Position numbers and translations under genes: made by a program
Part shown: positions 47,101 through 60,872 of the stretch, one piece after another
How the letters are laid out: each line of letters begins with the position of its first letter
Numbering within the stretch: position 1 is the first letter of the stretch
The notes under the pieces: model-generated
Told to the model about the DNA's origin: nothing
What the model saw: the letters and a program-made list of their open reading frames with translations, nothing else
Database searches by the model: none
Source of the DNA: Daphnia carinata
Taxonomy: Eukaryota; Arthropoda; Branchiopoda; Diplostraca; Daphniidae
Assembly: GCF_022539665.2 (NCBI RefSeq)
Contig: NC_081331.1
Coordinates: 5,180,501-5,244,500 of the forward strand
Length of the DNA: 64,000 bases
Direction: 5' to 3'

Positions 47101-50100
47101 GTTGTTCGTCGACATCTACAAAGTTCAATCGATTTATCGGCAAGCTCTCGTGAATAATGACACGCTTTTGGGGCTACTACGGGTCAGGTCATGGCAAAAG
47201 TAGTATATACGTATTTGATATTTAAAAACCCTCATGCTGGGTGGTTTAAAAATCGATGGTCGCAGCATTGGCAATGTAAACCTTAGCGATTGGAAAGTGT
47301 ATAGCGCCATTGTAGTTTCACATTCGACCTTTACCGTTGTAGGTAAGAAGATATGAAGCGGAATAATGTGAGGTGCTCGTGATCCATTTCAAGTTCCGCA
47401 TCGCTCACTTATACTCACTACTCTTGAGACTTCTCCAGGGATCTTTTTGATTCGATTGTGAGTCGCACTTTCCTTCCTCGTTTGCCAACTTCTGCATGAT
47501 TCTATAGTTTTTATCCTTCTACGCGTTGTCTTGTTTTATGACTTTATTGCGCATGGCGGAGTTCACGACCCGTTCACTTAACGTAACTCGTAAAACTGAT
47601 GTTAGATACCTTCTTACAGTATCCAATCAACTGGGTATAGTATTTTACAGACGAAAATAATAGACAGTAAATAATGATTTCCCATCAATTAACGCATTCT
47701 TGTATCAAACATCAAAGTGTATATGAATCCCATTGAATTCAAGAAGGATTTCCTCCATTGTACTTGCGTTTCCACAGGTGTAAACGCAGGTACAGTGTCG
47801 TGGGCATCATCACCTCAAGTTGGGAACTTTCATTTCATCTAGACTTTTAATTTGGCTTAAGTGGCCAATGCATTTTTTTTGTACTACGTAAAAGTGGAAT
47901 TAATTGTTGTGAAATAAGTCTTCTCTTGCATTAGCAGTACGTTATGAAACCTCCCTGAGAATAGCGAAAATTAGCGGCTCACGATAAGGCTGTGAAAGAG
48001 CGCCAATCTGGCAAAATCTATAGAGTTTCGGTTCGTTTCCCATGGATAGATTAAATTTGGGTTTCGTAGAGGGTTGCAAATGTGAGCTTCGCTAAACATC
48101 TCGTTCACTCCCAACGCTCATCAACTTCTTTTTATTCATTTTTTTCCTCGAGCCTTTTGCTGCGCAATGATGTACTGAGTACGTCCAATTTCTTCGTTAT
48201 ACTTTCGTTGGCGAGAAAACGAATTCTTTTCAGCGGAGTTGTGCAGATGCTGCGACATTCACGCCAAATTACTTGAATTCCGCTTTATTAAAACCGATAC
48301 AGCGATACGTCCACTTAACATCAATTATTCATGAACACTGGAACGAGGATGCATCGATCTGTATTCAGCTACATGAAAAGCGTCTGGCTTGTATGCAAAA
48401 TGAAACATTTCGTGTTAAAACGGAATATTAATGGACATTCACCCTAAAGCTACGAGAGAAAACATATGTTGGATGTTTATCGGACGGAAGAAAAACAAAC
48501 GATAGACTACAGGAAAACTCCAATTCTCAATCCGACAGCCTATATCTAATGGTTCATGCGAAAAGAGCCGACATATGAATAGTGTATCAAGCTGCCCACG
48601 TCACCGATGCTGGCATTTTGCGACTGGGTGACGCAGTTACGAATAAATTTGTTCTTTCTAAACGTCTCTGTTGCCTGTAGGAGTCGCTTATTAGATAGAG
48701 TGCTCTCAATTCCATCTCTGATAACATCGCCGACGTTGAAACGCCAGTCGGGTTATTGACGTCTAACGTTCACCATTCTATTACATAAACAAAGTTAGAC
48801 CAAACAGTAAGTCATAGTCAGTAATTATACATGTTTCCGTTTTAGACTAAAAGGTTTCTTACGTAAGGCAATTTCTAAGATGAAAAAGGAATACTTTTCG
48901 AACATGTTAAGCAAATCGTTGATGCAACAGGGAGCTCTCAGCCTAGGCGGGTGTACCTGATCATAGAGTTATTAGTGGGTGGTCAATCACAATAGAAGTT
49001 GGCAACCATGACAACAGTATAGTCGGACTTGCTAATTGAAAAGTTTCCCCCCAAAAACACCTGCTTTCAGGAGAAAGAAGGAGAAAAAGATGTAGCATTT
49101 TCGCATCATCCGAATGGCGTGCAGAATGGAAACTTGATTCATTTACTTTTCATGTCTCATATCCCGTTGTGGTGCCTCAACGCTCTGGAAGCATTTGCAC
49201 GGTAGACTTCCGACTTCCTTTATTTCCCCATTATACTACATACTATATATTGTGTATAACACATACGATCTTTCGTTTTTTTTTTTTACATTAAATAACT
49301 CTGTCTAGTCTCTACATCTTTATTGGTTTTTTCTTGAAACTCATCGTTCATGACACGCGGAGATATATGACATTTGATACCTGATCTCATCTACTATTAT
49401 AGGCAAGGTCGCTAGCATATGAGCCATTTTCCATGGTCTCTGTTAGTTGAACAAACTGCCTGTTTATTACTGTGCAGCTGATATTAAATTTTCATCGCCA
49501 GTGCAATTGCTTTTTTGCACAAGGACAAGAGAGAGAAATTGAGCATGACCGAAAGGAAATCTCTAGAAAATCGTTTATGAGCATTCGATCAAGGATTTTG
49601 TTTCACCCCGCAGCTCGGATCAACCTAAAGACAATCAAAAATTGACACATTGTTCTGACTTAAATGTTTGTAAATTAAAACTTCGTCATTTGGACGACAA
49701 ATCATCATGCTTGTATAACATGTACTTTTGCTTGCGGATGCAATTGCGCACGATACTGATGACAAAATCATCAACAATTCATTGTTTTATCCTTCGACCA
49801 TACATTGTGTATAGATACACGCAAGATCAGAGTAGGGGGTTTGTCTTTAGAGATATATAGATCTGCTGGAGGGTTGTTGTTGCAGCGGGAGCTATGACAA
49901 CGCAGCCGGAACGTCACACGAGTCGTGATACACCTCGTTTCCTCTCCAGTTAATCAATGGCATAGAAGAGGTGGGTATCAAATAGCATTTCCCGTGTTCC
50001 CCCGGAATTGCCGGACAAACACCGACAGATAATGAGCGTGGTTTATCATCAAGTTTTGCTTTGTTCCAATGCAGAACGATAAAATGAAATGTGATAGTAT

Positions 50101-52547
50101 AATACAAGTTTTTCTTGTTTTCTTTCAAACTTTGTTGTTGTCTCTCTTGCATTTCTTGAAGCTCAGTAGGAAATGGCGTGTTTCCCTGAACGAACCTAGA
50201 AAAATGTTGACCCAAGTGCTGTAAAGAAGGGACGCCCGTGACATTTGGGAAGATGATACAAAGTCATGTGATGCATCGTTCAATCTAGGTCTAGTAAATC
50301 AGAGGGGAACAAAAAAAATGGATATCTCCTGCTAAAATGATGGAATCGAGCTAGAAAATAACCGAGTCGTCTTCCAGACACTGTAACTGTTGGGATAACT
50401 GATAGGATAGCTATGAAACAGTAAAGTCGTTTCAGGACTATCCTATATGTCTAACGGGCCTAAAAAAACTAGTATCTCGCATTAGAAGGGGTCTTAACAA
50501 AAAAAAAAAAGCAAAGAAACAATCTTTAGCTGATGGTCAACTACGACGCACTCGCCTTCGGGACGGACAGTCTGGTGGCATTAGACTAGGTCGGTCTGTG
50601 CGATATACAGAGAGTCAAAGAGAGAGGTGGAGCCATGGGCGGAGTCGACTCTATCACGCCGGGTTGTTGTACAGTAATCCAGTAGTATATGGCAGCCGAC
50701 GTGGTGGAGCAGCGGCTCAGATAGAGAACGATCGCCTGCACGATCGAGTTGTGATGGAGGATTACATGTTATACGTTTTTATTTCATAAAATTGGCAGAC
50801 CAAAGTCGTTCGATTGATTAGTTTAACCGGAAAATTGCAATCATCTGAACAAATCGAACGTTCTTCACTTGTGCTGCCCTTTTAGTTCCATCGTCTTCTG
50901 CCGCCTGCTGCTGGATATTTTCCCGGTAAGTTAAAATCTCAATCTCTCATTTTTCATTTCCATAAACTTGTTGAAAGCTCAAGCGGAGTGATCTGTGATA
51001 AAGCAGGCACTGCCTCTGGCTTGTTCTATTTCTGCTAGCTCTAAACTACCCGTAATTGTGAGAACTGTGTATAAATAATACATGCTCCTGTCAATGTAAA
51101 GAAAAAAGAAAGGGGTTTTATTCCTCGTACGTGCCGATATAAGCTTCTGGCCACAGCTGCCGCTTGGGGGCAAATATTTCTTTTTCCCGGAGAAGTCATC
51201 TTATCACGTTCGCCTTTTTAGTTTGATGGGATCCTCCAAGTATGCAATAGCGCGGAGTTCACTCGCCGCCTCTTTAAGCCATCACTTCATCAAACAAGAT
51301 TTAAAAAAAAAAAACGAGAAGAACCTGTGAAATAAAACAAGATTAGACGCCATCGTTCTCTTCAACGTGATGAGCCCTCCTTCCGCACCGTAGACGGCGG
51401 AATAGAAACAAAAGAAAGCAAATGTGTCACGCAAGACTGTAGGAAAAACCAACATCGGCAATCAATAGCGAGCTACCTGTATGTGCCGGTCTTGAATTAA
51501 TTTCCGATGATAGCCTTTCAAATGACAGGTTACGTGTTTCACGACATGGAAAACCAAGAATCGGCGTCTGTCTTTTTTTGTCACCAAAAAAGGGGTTCGC
51601 TGATCTCTGAATGATATGCATAATCTAATTGAAAAATCTCCAGCTGATGGCTTCCATTTATTCCGAATGTTAATGTGTGCCGCTTGATTATTTTTTCCAC
51701 AGTTATATAATAAGGTTTCCTTCCAGCTGTACTCGCTCCCGTTCGTTGTGTTAAACATTCATGTACTTTGCTGGGGCTAACATGCCCCAATGAATCCGCA
51801 TATTTTCTACTTGTTAAGCAAAGTGATGAATTTTAGATGACGTTGTTCAACCCATCTCACTCTAAAACTGGTGTCACTTTAATTCAGCAAATGTACACGT
51901 AGTTTGTAACTCGACGGGGCGTGACTGGCTTTGAACAGAAGCGTTCGCTGATAGCGGAACTCTTCCTGTCATTTTTTTCAATTAAATTCATTCGTTTATC
52001 ACCGCTGCTCGTTTTACTGGGGCTCTAGTAATCATCATGCAGTCATCGTTTCACACTTCGCTATGGTTACAAAGCCTAGCGTTCCGAGTAAATTAACAAT
52101 GCAATAACTTATGTAGCGTTAACCGAGCTCGATGTTCATGAAGTTTCACCTCGAATTGGCTTCATAATTCATTTGAAATTGCCATTTTCAACCAAAGAGG
52201 CTGAAAGAGAAACATCGTGTTCAATTAAACCAAGACAATTGTTTTATTTTAAGCAAAACCAGTCAGCCAACGTTTTTCCAATCAATAATCAAATGTTATG
52301 TGCATCGTGAATGCTAAATAACTGTCCATTAGTAATTGATGTCATGCAATTCCAGTTCCAGAGATTCAACATCTGCTGTATCGTTCGTGTAAACAAGAGG
52401 GCAGTGGACTGCGAACACGCACAATCGATCGTAATAGGGTCTAGCATCAACCCGTGCCTCATTGCTGGGTTTTCTACGCCCTTCACAATGAGCTGATTAC
52501 CACGGAAGAAACTTGACGGTGACTGTTGCCTTCGTTACCATTAAATC
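44130..52547. other. 8.4-kb spacer with one candidate orphan exon
   Basis: No complete gene is visible. A splice-flanked 40-codon piece at 45869-45990 is listed separately. A C/T-rich stretch ending TTTTCCCG|GTAAGTT at 50925 could be an untranslated first exon of the gene at 52548. The other ORFs are short, lack ATG or are compositionally biased. Confidence 0.4.
45869..45990 (+). other. Candidate isolated coding exon
   Basis: A pyrimidine-rich acceptor (TTTTTTTCTTACAG) precedes AG-ATG and 40 open codons (MDLCSHIDPLLAHLESQPWH...), ending AAAAAT|GTAAAT. The reading has ordinary protein-like composition, but I recognise no family and find no partner exons. Confidence 0.25.
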
Positions 52548-55500
52548 ATGCCATCAGCTTGCTACGCAAAGAGTGCTGCAGCTGTTTTTCTCGGTTTCTG
52601 GATAACAGCTCATCACCTGCTTCTTGCGGGTACGCATTGTTCGTTCGTCATTTTCGATGATTAAGACACCAGATTGCCGTGCGTGTTTGGGTTGTTCACT
52701 CATCGTGCCTTTTGCTTATACTTTTATCAAGTCGGATCGCACCGGGTGACCCCATTCAACGTCACAGTCAAAGAGCTCAGCTCATCTTCTGCCTTAGTCA
52801 CCTGGTCTCTCTTTGCCGATGAGAGCCAGCCGGATTCATCTAACCGCACGGCGGGCAGCCCGCAGCAGCCGTTTCGATTGGAGATCACATACCGACCGTA
52901 TCGACAAAGGTAACAAACGAGTTAAATAGTTCCGCGATATTATAAAACACTTGATTGTTGTCTGTATTTTACAGACAGAGGATGATTATTGCTGTGCCAG
53001 CAGACGTGACATCGTACATTCTTAGCGATCTAAGGTAAACAACAACTAGAGGACCAAGTAAATTTACGAGAACACTCGAGTCATGTGTGACTCATGATTG
53101 TGGTGCAGCTGTTAGAGTGATTCCATGCAAGTTATCTATAAGGAAGCCATTGTGGTTTGTTACGTAAAAAAATTGTAAAAAAAAAAAAATGGGTCCGCTT
53201 TAATACGATAACTTGAAAGTACTCTAGTACACTCCATGAATGAGGAGGGGTTCAACGTAAGCCGACAACAAAGATGAAATATTCTATTGGATTTGTAAGC
53301 ATTTCATAGAAAAAGACAATGGCAGATTTCCATATTTTATTCCTTTTTCTTTTGTTGCTTCCCAATAGCAAAAACGCTCCGACGAAATTTGCCTAAGTTT
53401 CTGTGGAAATGTCGTCTAATTCTATTGGTACACGGTTGTCCATTGTTGACTGGCATCCCCATTGTGGCCGTTAAGAAAGTTGTCAGACAAAAAATTCTGC
53501 CACACAATTTGAAGTTACAAATATACGTGCCAGAAAGTCTTTGTTAGGTGCTAAAATAGTTCCATCATTAAAAGCGTGAGTTCGTGTGGTGGTTTTAGCC
53601 GAATTGCCCAAGCCCACAGTCGTTGAAGCGTTCCCTATTCCCCCATTTGTTTGGCGAATATTTATTTTTCAACATATAATATGGACAAGATTAAAGTGGG
53701 AACGAAAAGTTCAAACAGCTAGCAATATAATCCCGATGGTTTTGAAATGGTCAGGAAAAAAAAAGTTACGCTTAATGTCTCGCGAGCGGCGGAGCTATTC
53801 CACCGTGTTATCAAATGCCGAAGTTGAATAGACTCAACCTCGATCGTTATTCTTTCTCGTCAGACAATTGCAACACGAACATTGGCGCATGTCATCCAAA
53901 GCCTCTTTTTTTCGCGTAAACTTGACGACCATTAAGTAGCTACCCTAGTGTGAAGATTAGCATTTAACCCAAAGTGGATCGGCGAATTAGGACATCACTC
54001 GATTTGGCAACAACCTGAGCCCTGCTCGCGCCCTTTATTGTTCCCAACCCCTTAATATATGTATGTTACGTAATGGTAATCGTCTGCTAAGGCTAGTATA
54101 GTGGTCGTCTCGACAACATGTGGTCGTCTCTGTCAAACATACTTAACGTGCTTCGAATCAACATCGCATAAATATCTCTGAAATTAAATTGATGAGAATG
54201 AAACGCTAACAACATTTCGTTTTGTGGCTTAAAATCAAAGACCAGGAAGCGATTACATGGTCAGAGTAACAAGCGTAACGAAAGGCCATCGGATACGTAG
54301 CCAGCCCGTCCGGCTGTCCATGTCGCAGGTGTTGTCGGCCGGACCACCACCTGACGAACTTGACGGAGTTTATCTATCACCGCCGTCATATCCTCCTCAT
54401 TTAATGGAAGATGGATACTCACCTCTGTTGCCTCCATTCATTGCACCTCCACCGCCATCGAGTCAATCCCGCAATTACCGACCAACGGGAAATTTCACGT
54501 CCATCTTGGCCGATTACCGATTCCCTCCGACAGCCAACAGCGCTGGAGTAGTTTACGTGCGCGGTGAAGAAGTTGGAATTGTTATCCTAGTTCTTATAGG
54601 TAAGTCACGTGAGATTGTTCATCACAATTCAAACCGCTGTCACGCGTAGCATGTATAATTAATTTCATTTATTTATGGGCGCGAGACGTGCAAAATAGTT
54701 TGGGAAACAAGAAATACGGTGTCTTAATTAGCGAATGATAATTAGGCGAAACCTGTCCAAAAATTCGATGGTTAAAAAGAAAAAAAATGTCAACTCATTT
54801 TTTTCTTTTGACATCTCATTATGTCGACGACACACTTTCGCTTGATTTATTACCTTGGCAACTCGTCACTCACGCAAAGGAATCTAATAGAGCTCGACAT
54901 CAAAGAGTTGCTGTAGAAAAGGACATCGGGCCTTTTCGTCTTTTTCTGTATGGATTGAAAGGCTCAGCATTTAAAAGAATAAGCGAAAAACCGCCTTATT
55001 CAATTAAACCCGAGTGGCTATTTTTTTTTTCTTAGACATCATTTCTCCTTTTTGCTCGCTCTCTATCTTTTTTGAGCTTTTTCACAATTCGTTCCGATCC
55101 TATCTCATGTTTTCCTGTTTTGTCGTATCTCCTTACGATCGATATGAAAATCTTTCCGCAGTTTTCTACCGTGTCTATTCATGGCGTTACGGTGTTGTTG
55201 CCTGTAAAACTTGTTCGAGCATTGACAGAAGAGACGTTTCTTTTTTTTTTTTTGCGAAATTTGAGACATAGTCCTAGGCTACTGTTTTTTTTTTTTTTTT
55301 TGGGGGGGGGGGGTTCTTCGTTTCCCAAGTGCTTTCCTCCGCAATTCCAAATATTGTGTCGACCTAGAAAGGTACTTAACTCACGTTTACGAGAAGGGAG
55401 AGGCAGACGACTGGCAAGAGGTAATCAAGTTGTCCAATAACGGAACTCCAACCGACTCTCCCTCGACGCAGCTTATAAAAGTGGTCATTTGATCTTAGCT

Positions 55501-58500
55501 GCACTAGGCAAAAATAAAGAGATTTCGTTTTCCTTTTTGATTTGATTTTTTTAGATTTTTTTCCGGCGGGGTTTTCGTGTCTTCTCGTTTGACGAAGATG
55601 GGACGTCCTTTCTTTTGATTTATTCTTTAATAGGGCGGCTTTCGATGCTTGACGCTAATGTTCCAGGAGTATTGAGTGCTATGTAGGCCCCTGTATCGAC
55701 AAACGTTAAATAAAAAAAGTAGCAGCTGTTTGCCAAAAAGAAGACCTTCTCCCTTTTTTTTTGGCTTCTAAAGAATTATAGGGACTGCAACTGGAACAAG
55801 TCAAGAGGGCGAGAACCTTTTTGGCTCTCGCTTTCATCTCTTTTGCAACTCTTAAAAGGTTTATTTTTTTCCGTAATGACGAGCTGGTGCATTTCTGTTT
55901 AATTTCACTGATTTTCAACAACAACAACAACAACAAAATGGAGAAACGAGATGGGTCGGCTGATAGTGGCACTCTATATCGATCCGTCTTCATTGCTTGC
56001 TTTCAATACTGTGTCAATCTCGACCATGGTATTTCCTGTTCCCTTTTCCCATTTTGTTTTTCAGTTTTTTGTTTGTGGGGGTCCATTTCATTCTTTCATT
56101 TGTCTCTCTGTTTCAGATCGATTTTATTTTTTCCTCGTGCATTTTCGTGATTCGCAATTCCTTTCGTCCTTATCTCATTTCACGATTTCTATTGTTTCAT
56201 TTCGACGGATGAAAAATGCAATCCAGTTTGGGTGGCAGCAGTGGCCCTATTTTTCCACCGTTGGGGCAAAATTCGGATGTTGCTGCCGTACCAGCCCGTC
56301 TTCAAAGAAGAGGAGCCGGTCATTGTCGGCTGTTCACCGTCTCCGACGCCGTTGCAGCTCTCGCAGCCTTCACAGCTTTTACCGTCGTCGAGTCTCTCGC
56401 AATCGCAGCCGCCCGTCCCGCCCTCAGCCGTTCACGTTAGCGCCAATAAGTTCGTTTCGCTCGATCCGGCCGCTATCCGCCGCAATCAGTTTATGGTGAG
56501 TTTGTCTTTGTTTCAACTAAAGCTGCCATATACTTAGTCTTAAGCGAATCAATACGGATGTAAAGTACATCGCCTCGTATATGCCAGAGCCAAGGCCCAT
56601 TGGCTCTGCATTCAACGTCCAGTATAGCACACAATCGAATTAAATGCGTATCCAGCAAAGGAAAACAGAAGTCTTTGCGAACGATATTTGACATTTTTCA
56701 GCGCACGATGATTAATTAGTCGGCCTCGTCACGATCCATCCGTTGCAAATCTTCGCGGAAAGCGCTTCATTCTCTGACTGCAATAAGATTATCCCTTGAG
56801 TACAACAATGACAATCCTTTTCAACTTTTTTTGGGGAGGGTTCTATTCTTTATTCTTTCTGTCTTCTGAGCAATAGCAACACCAGGGATATCATTGCAGA
56901 CGTTGATAGATCGATGAGTGGAAAGAGAATTTCGGATTAGTCAGCAGATTCCTCGGGTTGGTTCGCATCACACACCCCGAGAGCTTTTTGCTTGATTCCA
57001 AAGTTTCTTTGCCAATCTATTAACGACTTGACCATCCGATATCGCCCTTAGCGAAACTTCCGGCACGTGAACTCATTGCGTCTCATCAGCTAAGCCGAAA
57101 AAAAAAGGAAAGATCATAGACGTTAGTAAATCCATATGTTTCTGATGCGGGCAAGTTGCGGCTAGGGCCAACAATCACGAAGTAGCATCCATTCAATATA
57201 CTTCGCTACACAACAAAACTCTTATCGTTTGAAAATGATTTTCTTTTTCTTGTTAAGTATAGAAAACCGTCTTTTGACCATATATTCGGTTCCCTGCTTT
57301 TTCCCCTACTTGCTGACTGGTTTCCCCTCTTTGTGTGGCTCTACGTCCTAAGTAAATTGGGTGGAATTCCCATACGAGAAACGGATAGCTCTATAGAGAG
57401 CTATGCGTGGCCCTGCGTGGGACTATAAAATGGATGCGTGTCGGAACTCGGAAGTGGGAGAGGTTAGAGGGGTGAATTCACAGACCTATACTGTGGTACA
57501 TATAAAGTACATGTTTGTGCGTGTGAGCGCGTACGGATGTAACGAGTCCGGTTTTTCGGAAGTCACCCTTCGCGGTCTTCGTTTCAATGTCCTCGAATGA
57601 GCTGGAAAAAGAGAAAAAAAAGCAAAACAACGAATGAGGTCGGCAGAGGCAAGGCGGATCGAAAACTAAGGCAGTTTGTAAGAGAGGGAGGATGCATGAG
57701 GGAGAACGATACGTAGTACACGTCGTCATGATTTATTGGCAACGAGTCAGGTTCACCATCCCATTTCCTAGCTCGACAGGCTTATATTATCATTGCGTTC
57801 GTTTAATTGATGTCCACTTATGTTTTACGTTTTTCTCCACCCCAGGCAAAGAGGAAATGGATAAGGCTCGCCTGACCCCATTTGCGTTATTATCGAAACT
57901 TACGTTTACGCGATTTCGAATTGTATCGCATCATCTCGTGCTCGTGTCCCGACGATTGTTCATCGACTTCTCGGAAATCGCTGCATGAATAACTGAGGAG
58001 AGCTTCGATTCAACGACTATGTAGTTTTTATTAGGTCTGCCGTAAGTGGTGTAAAAGTTGAAGAGTGAGGATCGGGAGGGATAGAGATGGAAAACCAGAC
58101 GTACTAGAATGAGTTGGATGGCACGAGAACGTCGAAAGAAATACAGTAGTTGTAATCATTGCCTGCACCCTTGATACCGTCGGTTGAGTGAACCAGTGAG
58201 TGTGCGCATAAGAGTTAGGAAGACGTTCACTCTGCATAGTGAGGAGCGACCTTTCACGTTCAGGGTCGTGACATATCAAGCTGTGTAACACAGTGGGCAC
58301 GCTACCAGGCGTCCTTTATATTTTGTATTGCTTCTCGCTGAATAATTTCCGCTTCACTTGATCCGAAATCAATCCATGCATCACACACCTAACAGTGAAT
58401 GCAGTTTGATTCTATCGATTCTTCGTAATTCGCTTGGATACATTTACTATATAGTGCTTGAGTCCTGTAGGTCGCTATCGTTTATGGATTTTTCTGTGTC

Positions 58501-59276
58501 AAATATGAAACCCAAAAAATATTGGATGTGATTTTGTTGGTGACAATATTTTCATTGGTTTTAGCTCCATTCCAGGTTGGCCAGAATGCAAGCTTACACG
58601 GTAATTACCGATGTTTTTTTTTCCCTTCTTATCGAAATTGAGCACCGTCACACCGCATAAAATGTTGTGGATCATTTGAGCTTCGTATCTGAATCGCACA
58701 AAGCAAATCGCCCTTAAAATGACATGCACTTTGTACTTTTGACGTAAATAATGTCGAACAAATTCAATTAGCCGCTGTGTTACGTGCTTACCCTTACTTC
58801 GGTCGGTTTACTTTGTTCAGGAGCGGCGTAACTGGCCAACATCCATGAGTAGGTTGGATCAAAATTGCATCATTGTGGGACGAAGTCCTTTGCCGGCCGT
58901 TCGGCAGAAAGGCTACGCCAACCGGCGAGCCAACACGATAGCGGCAGATACGTGCGACTGTTGCGAACGTCCCATCGGCTACTGTCGGAAGCAAAACGAT
59001 CCCAATCACAGTCGTCAACGTGGAATTCATCAGGCGAAATTCGCCAGTGGTTCTGGCTGCAGTTGCGAGGAGTCCCGCAAAGAGCATCCGCGCAAGGCGC
59101 ACAGTGCTGAGGTCATTACGCTCACTGTCACTTCGTGTGACAGCCCAACTAACAGCGTACGCTCAAACAGCACTCCAGAGTTACCGGAACACGTGAATTC
59201 GCCCTTCTCGACGAAGCCGCAACGGCCTAATAATTTTCGACACGAAGAAACGAGGACAGCAGAGTGTTCCCTTTAA
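52548..59276 (+). CDS. FN3-domain single-pass transmembrane protein, fend-like
   Basis: Exons 52548-52629, 52732-52909, 52975-53034, 54241-54599, 56227-56495, 58821-59276; 1404 nt, 467 residues. Signal peptide (VFLGFWITAHHLLLA), then one fibronectin type III domain over exons 2-4 (FNVTVKELSSSSALVTW ... LSDLRPGSDYMVRVTSV). A Pro-rich stalk follows, then a membrane helix split by an intron (EEVGIVILVLI|VWVAAVALFF), the juxtamembrane block HRWGKIRMLLPYQPVF, a Ser/Pro/Gln-rich tail and a last exon with a cysteine cluster (CDCCERPIGYC, CSCEE). It resembles, from memory, arthropod transmembrane protein fend (forked end); the domain plan is certain, the name less so. Its paralogue lies at 20138-22695 on the other strand. 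Introns 4 and 5 (1.6 and 2.3 kb) are unusually long here and hold only low-complexity DNA. Confidence 0.83.
55916..55937. repeat. CAA trinucleotide repeat
   Basis: (CAA)7-like microsatellite inside an intron of the FN3 membrane-protein gene. Poly-T followed by poly-G occurs nearby at about 55285-55312. Confidence 0.8.
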
Positions 59277-60689
59277 GCTTGAACGTGACAGTTGCATTTT
59301 CAGAACTCTTCCCCTTGTCTTTATTTTGGAAGTATTTGCCAGTTTTCCGCTATCTGATAAGAGTTTGAGAGATGACATGTTTTCAACTAGAATCGCCTAT
59401 AGGACAATAGTAATCACGTCTTGTCCAAATGTATATTGTAGACTACGGTGGCTGCATGACCTGGTTTTTTTCATCTTCTAGCTTCGTAGTGTGACTTGTT
59501 GTCTGGCCCGTTGACCCTTCATGCGTGACCTTTTTTGTACTTCTTTTCTATCCGGCCAATGACCTAGTTAAATCTTGATGGAATTAGTTTCCTTTTCCCC
59601 CTCCGTTTTGTCGTGTAGCAACGCATTAATTCTTTGTTGGATCGATTGTACAATTCCACCATGTTTTTATTTACAGGTCTAGATTCATTGAACCATTATG
59701 TTTTCAATAGCCTCGTAAACTTGCAGCCAGATGTAGCCTATCTCACATTTATTTCAGCACTACAAAGTGGATTTGTGTATATCGCCAAACTGATCGATTT
59801 ACTACGAGGCGTTTACCCTTATTCATTATGTATAGACCCCATAATGTCCAGTTTCACTTCGTGAGCGTGTCAATCTGGTTTCCTTGTGTTTGTTCGTTAA
59901 GAAAACCATTGGTTATTATCACCTGGACGCGGAAATTACTCAAATCACAATCGAGTATAACGCGTTCGTGAGTACTGTTTTTTCAAATTCGCGTGTACGA
60001 ATGTTGTGAAAATAAGGTGTGTATCTTAAACTTGTGATGAACTTAAAGATGGATGGAATACAAGTGGCGTACTATTACTGCCAACTTCCAGCTCTAGTTT
60101 CCTCCGCACACTCATGAGTTTTGGCAGCTAGACTTGTTTCTGTCGACAACTCATACCTTTTATCCTCGATGTTTCTGAAAGAGATTAGATTGCCCGGTTA
60201 GTCTTCCGTCTTTCTCAGCTAGTACAAACCGAATCTAACCACCGAAAGTTGTTCTCCGAGGGACGCCCCTTCAGAGGCTGGACCCTGGAGGGCAAAGTTT
60301 CATCGGCCAGTCAACTTTCGAACCGTGTCTTCGACACTCCTAGTATGTGACCTTAATTATTTTCCGTTTTTCTTTAACTTACTTATTAACCTTTTTGCTG
60401 GTACATTCTGATCGACGTTTGAGCCACAAATTGTTCCGGAGGGGGGTACATAAAAAAGCCTCAAACAGAAAGGCACGATATTCATCAGTTGGCGTAATGT
60501 CTTCGTCCTGATCGCATTGAGTTTAAAAAATCGAGTCATTTCCAACGTTTCATATAGAAAGGAAAGAAAGATTTTCGACGGAATCCTTGCGGATAAGGAT
60601 GGGTTTATTGTGGCGTTACTCCGTTGAGTAGCGCGAGTGTCGAAGTTCTGTTTGACAACAAACTAACCAAGGGGGGTAGTACAACACGA
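59277..60689. other. Spacer between the FN3 gene and PHGDH
   Basis: Contains the 3' UTR of the upstream gene. A 76-codon hydrophobic ORF at 59634-59864 has no recognisable motif. No supported gene. Confidence 0.45.
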
Positions 60690-60728
60690 TATAAAAGGAA
60701 GCATTGAATCTTGGAGAACGTTCTCAGT
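60690..60728 (+). promoter_or_regulatory. TATA box and TCAGTT initiator of PHGDH
   Basis: TATAAAAG at 60690-60697 and TCAGTT at 60723-60728, about 35 bp apart. GTAAGTATC at about 60751 is a strong donor, so the 5' UTR is probably spliced before the ATG at 60873. Confidence 0.65.
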
Positions 60729-60872
60729 TTTCCACGAGACTCATTTTTAGGGTAAGTATCTCAAACGTGTCCATCATTTTCTTAAACTTCTACTTTCATT
60801 CACTCTTGTTTCGTAGTTTTAGTTACTGTTTTCATTCCAAGGCATTCCAGAATCCACCGTTCTGCTAACGTC

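Noticed and set aside
50225-50500. Two similar-looking pieces (GGATATCTCCTGC... and AGTATCTCGC...) as a direct repeat
   Set aside because: Similarity is too short and gapped to distinguish from chance.
59634-59864. 76-codon hydrophobic ORF between the FN3 gene and PHGDH
   Set aside because: Starts with a non-ATG codon, no motif, A/T-driven composition.
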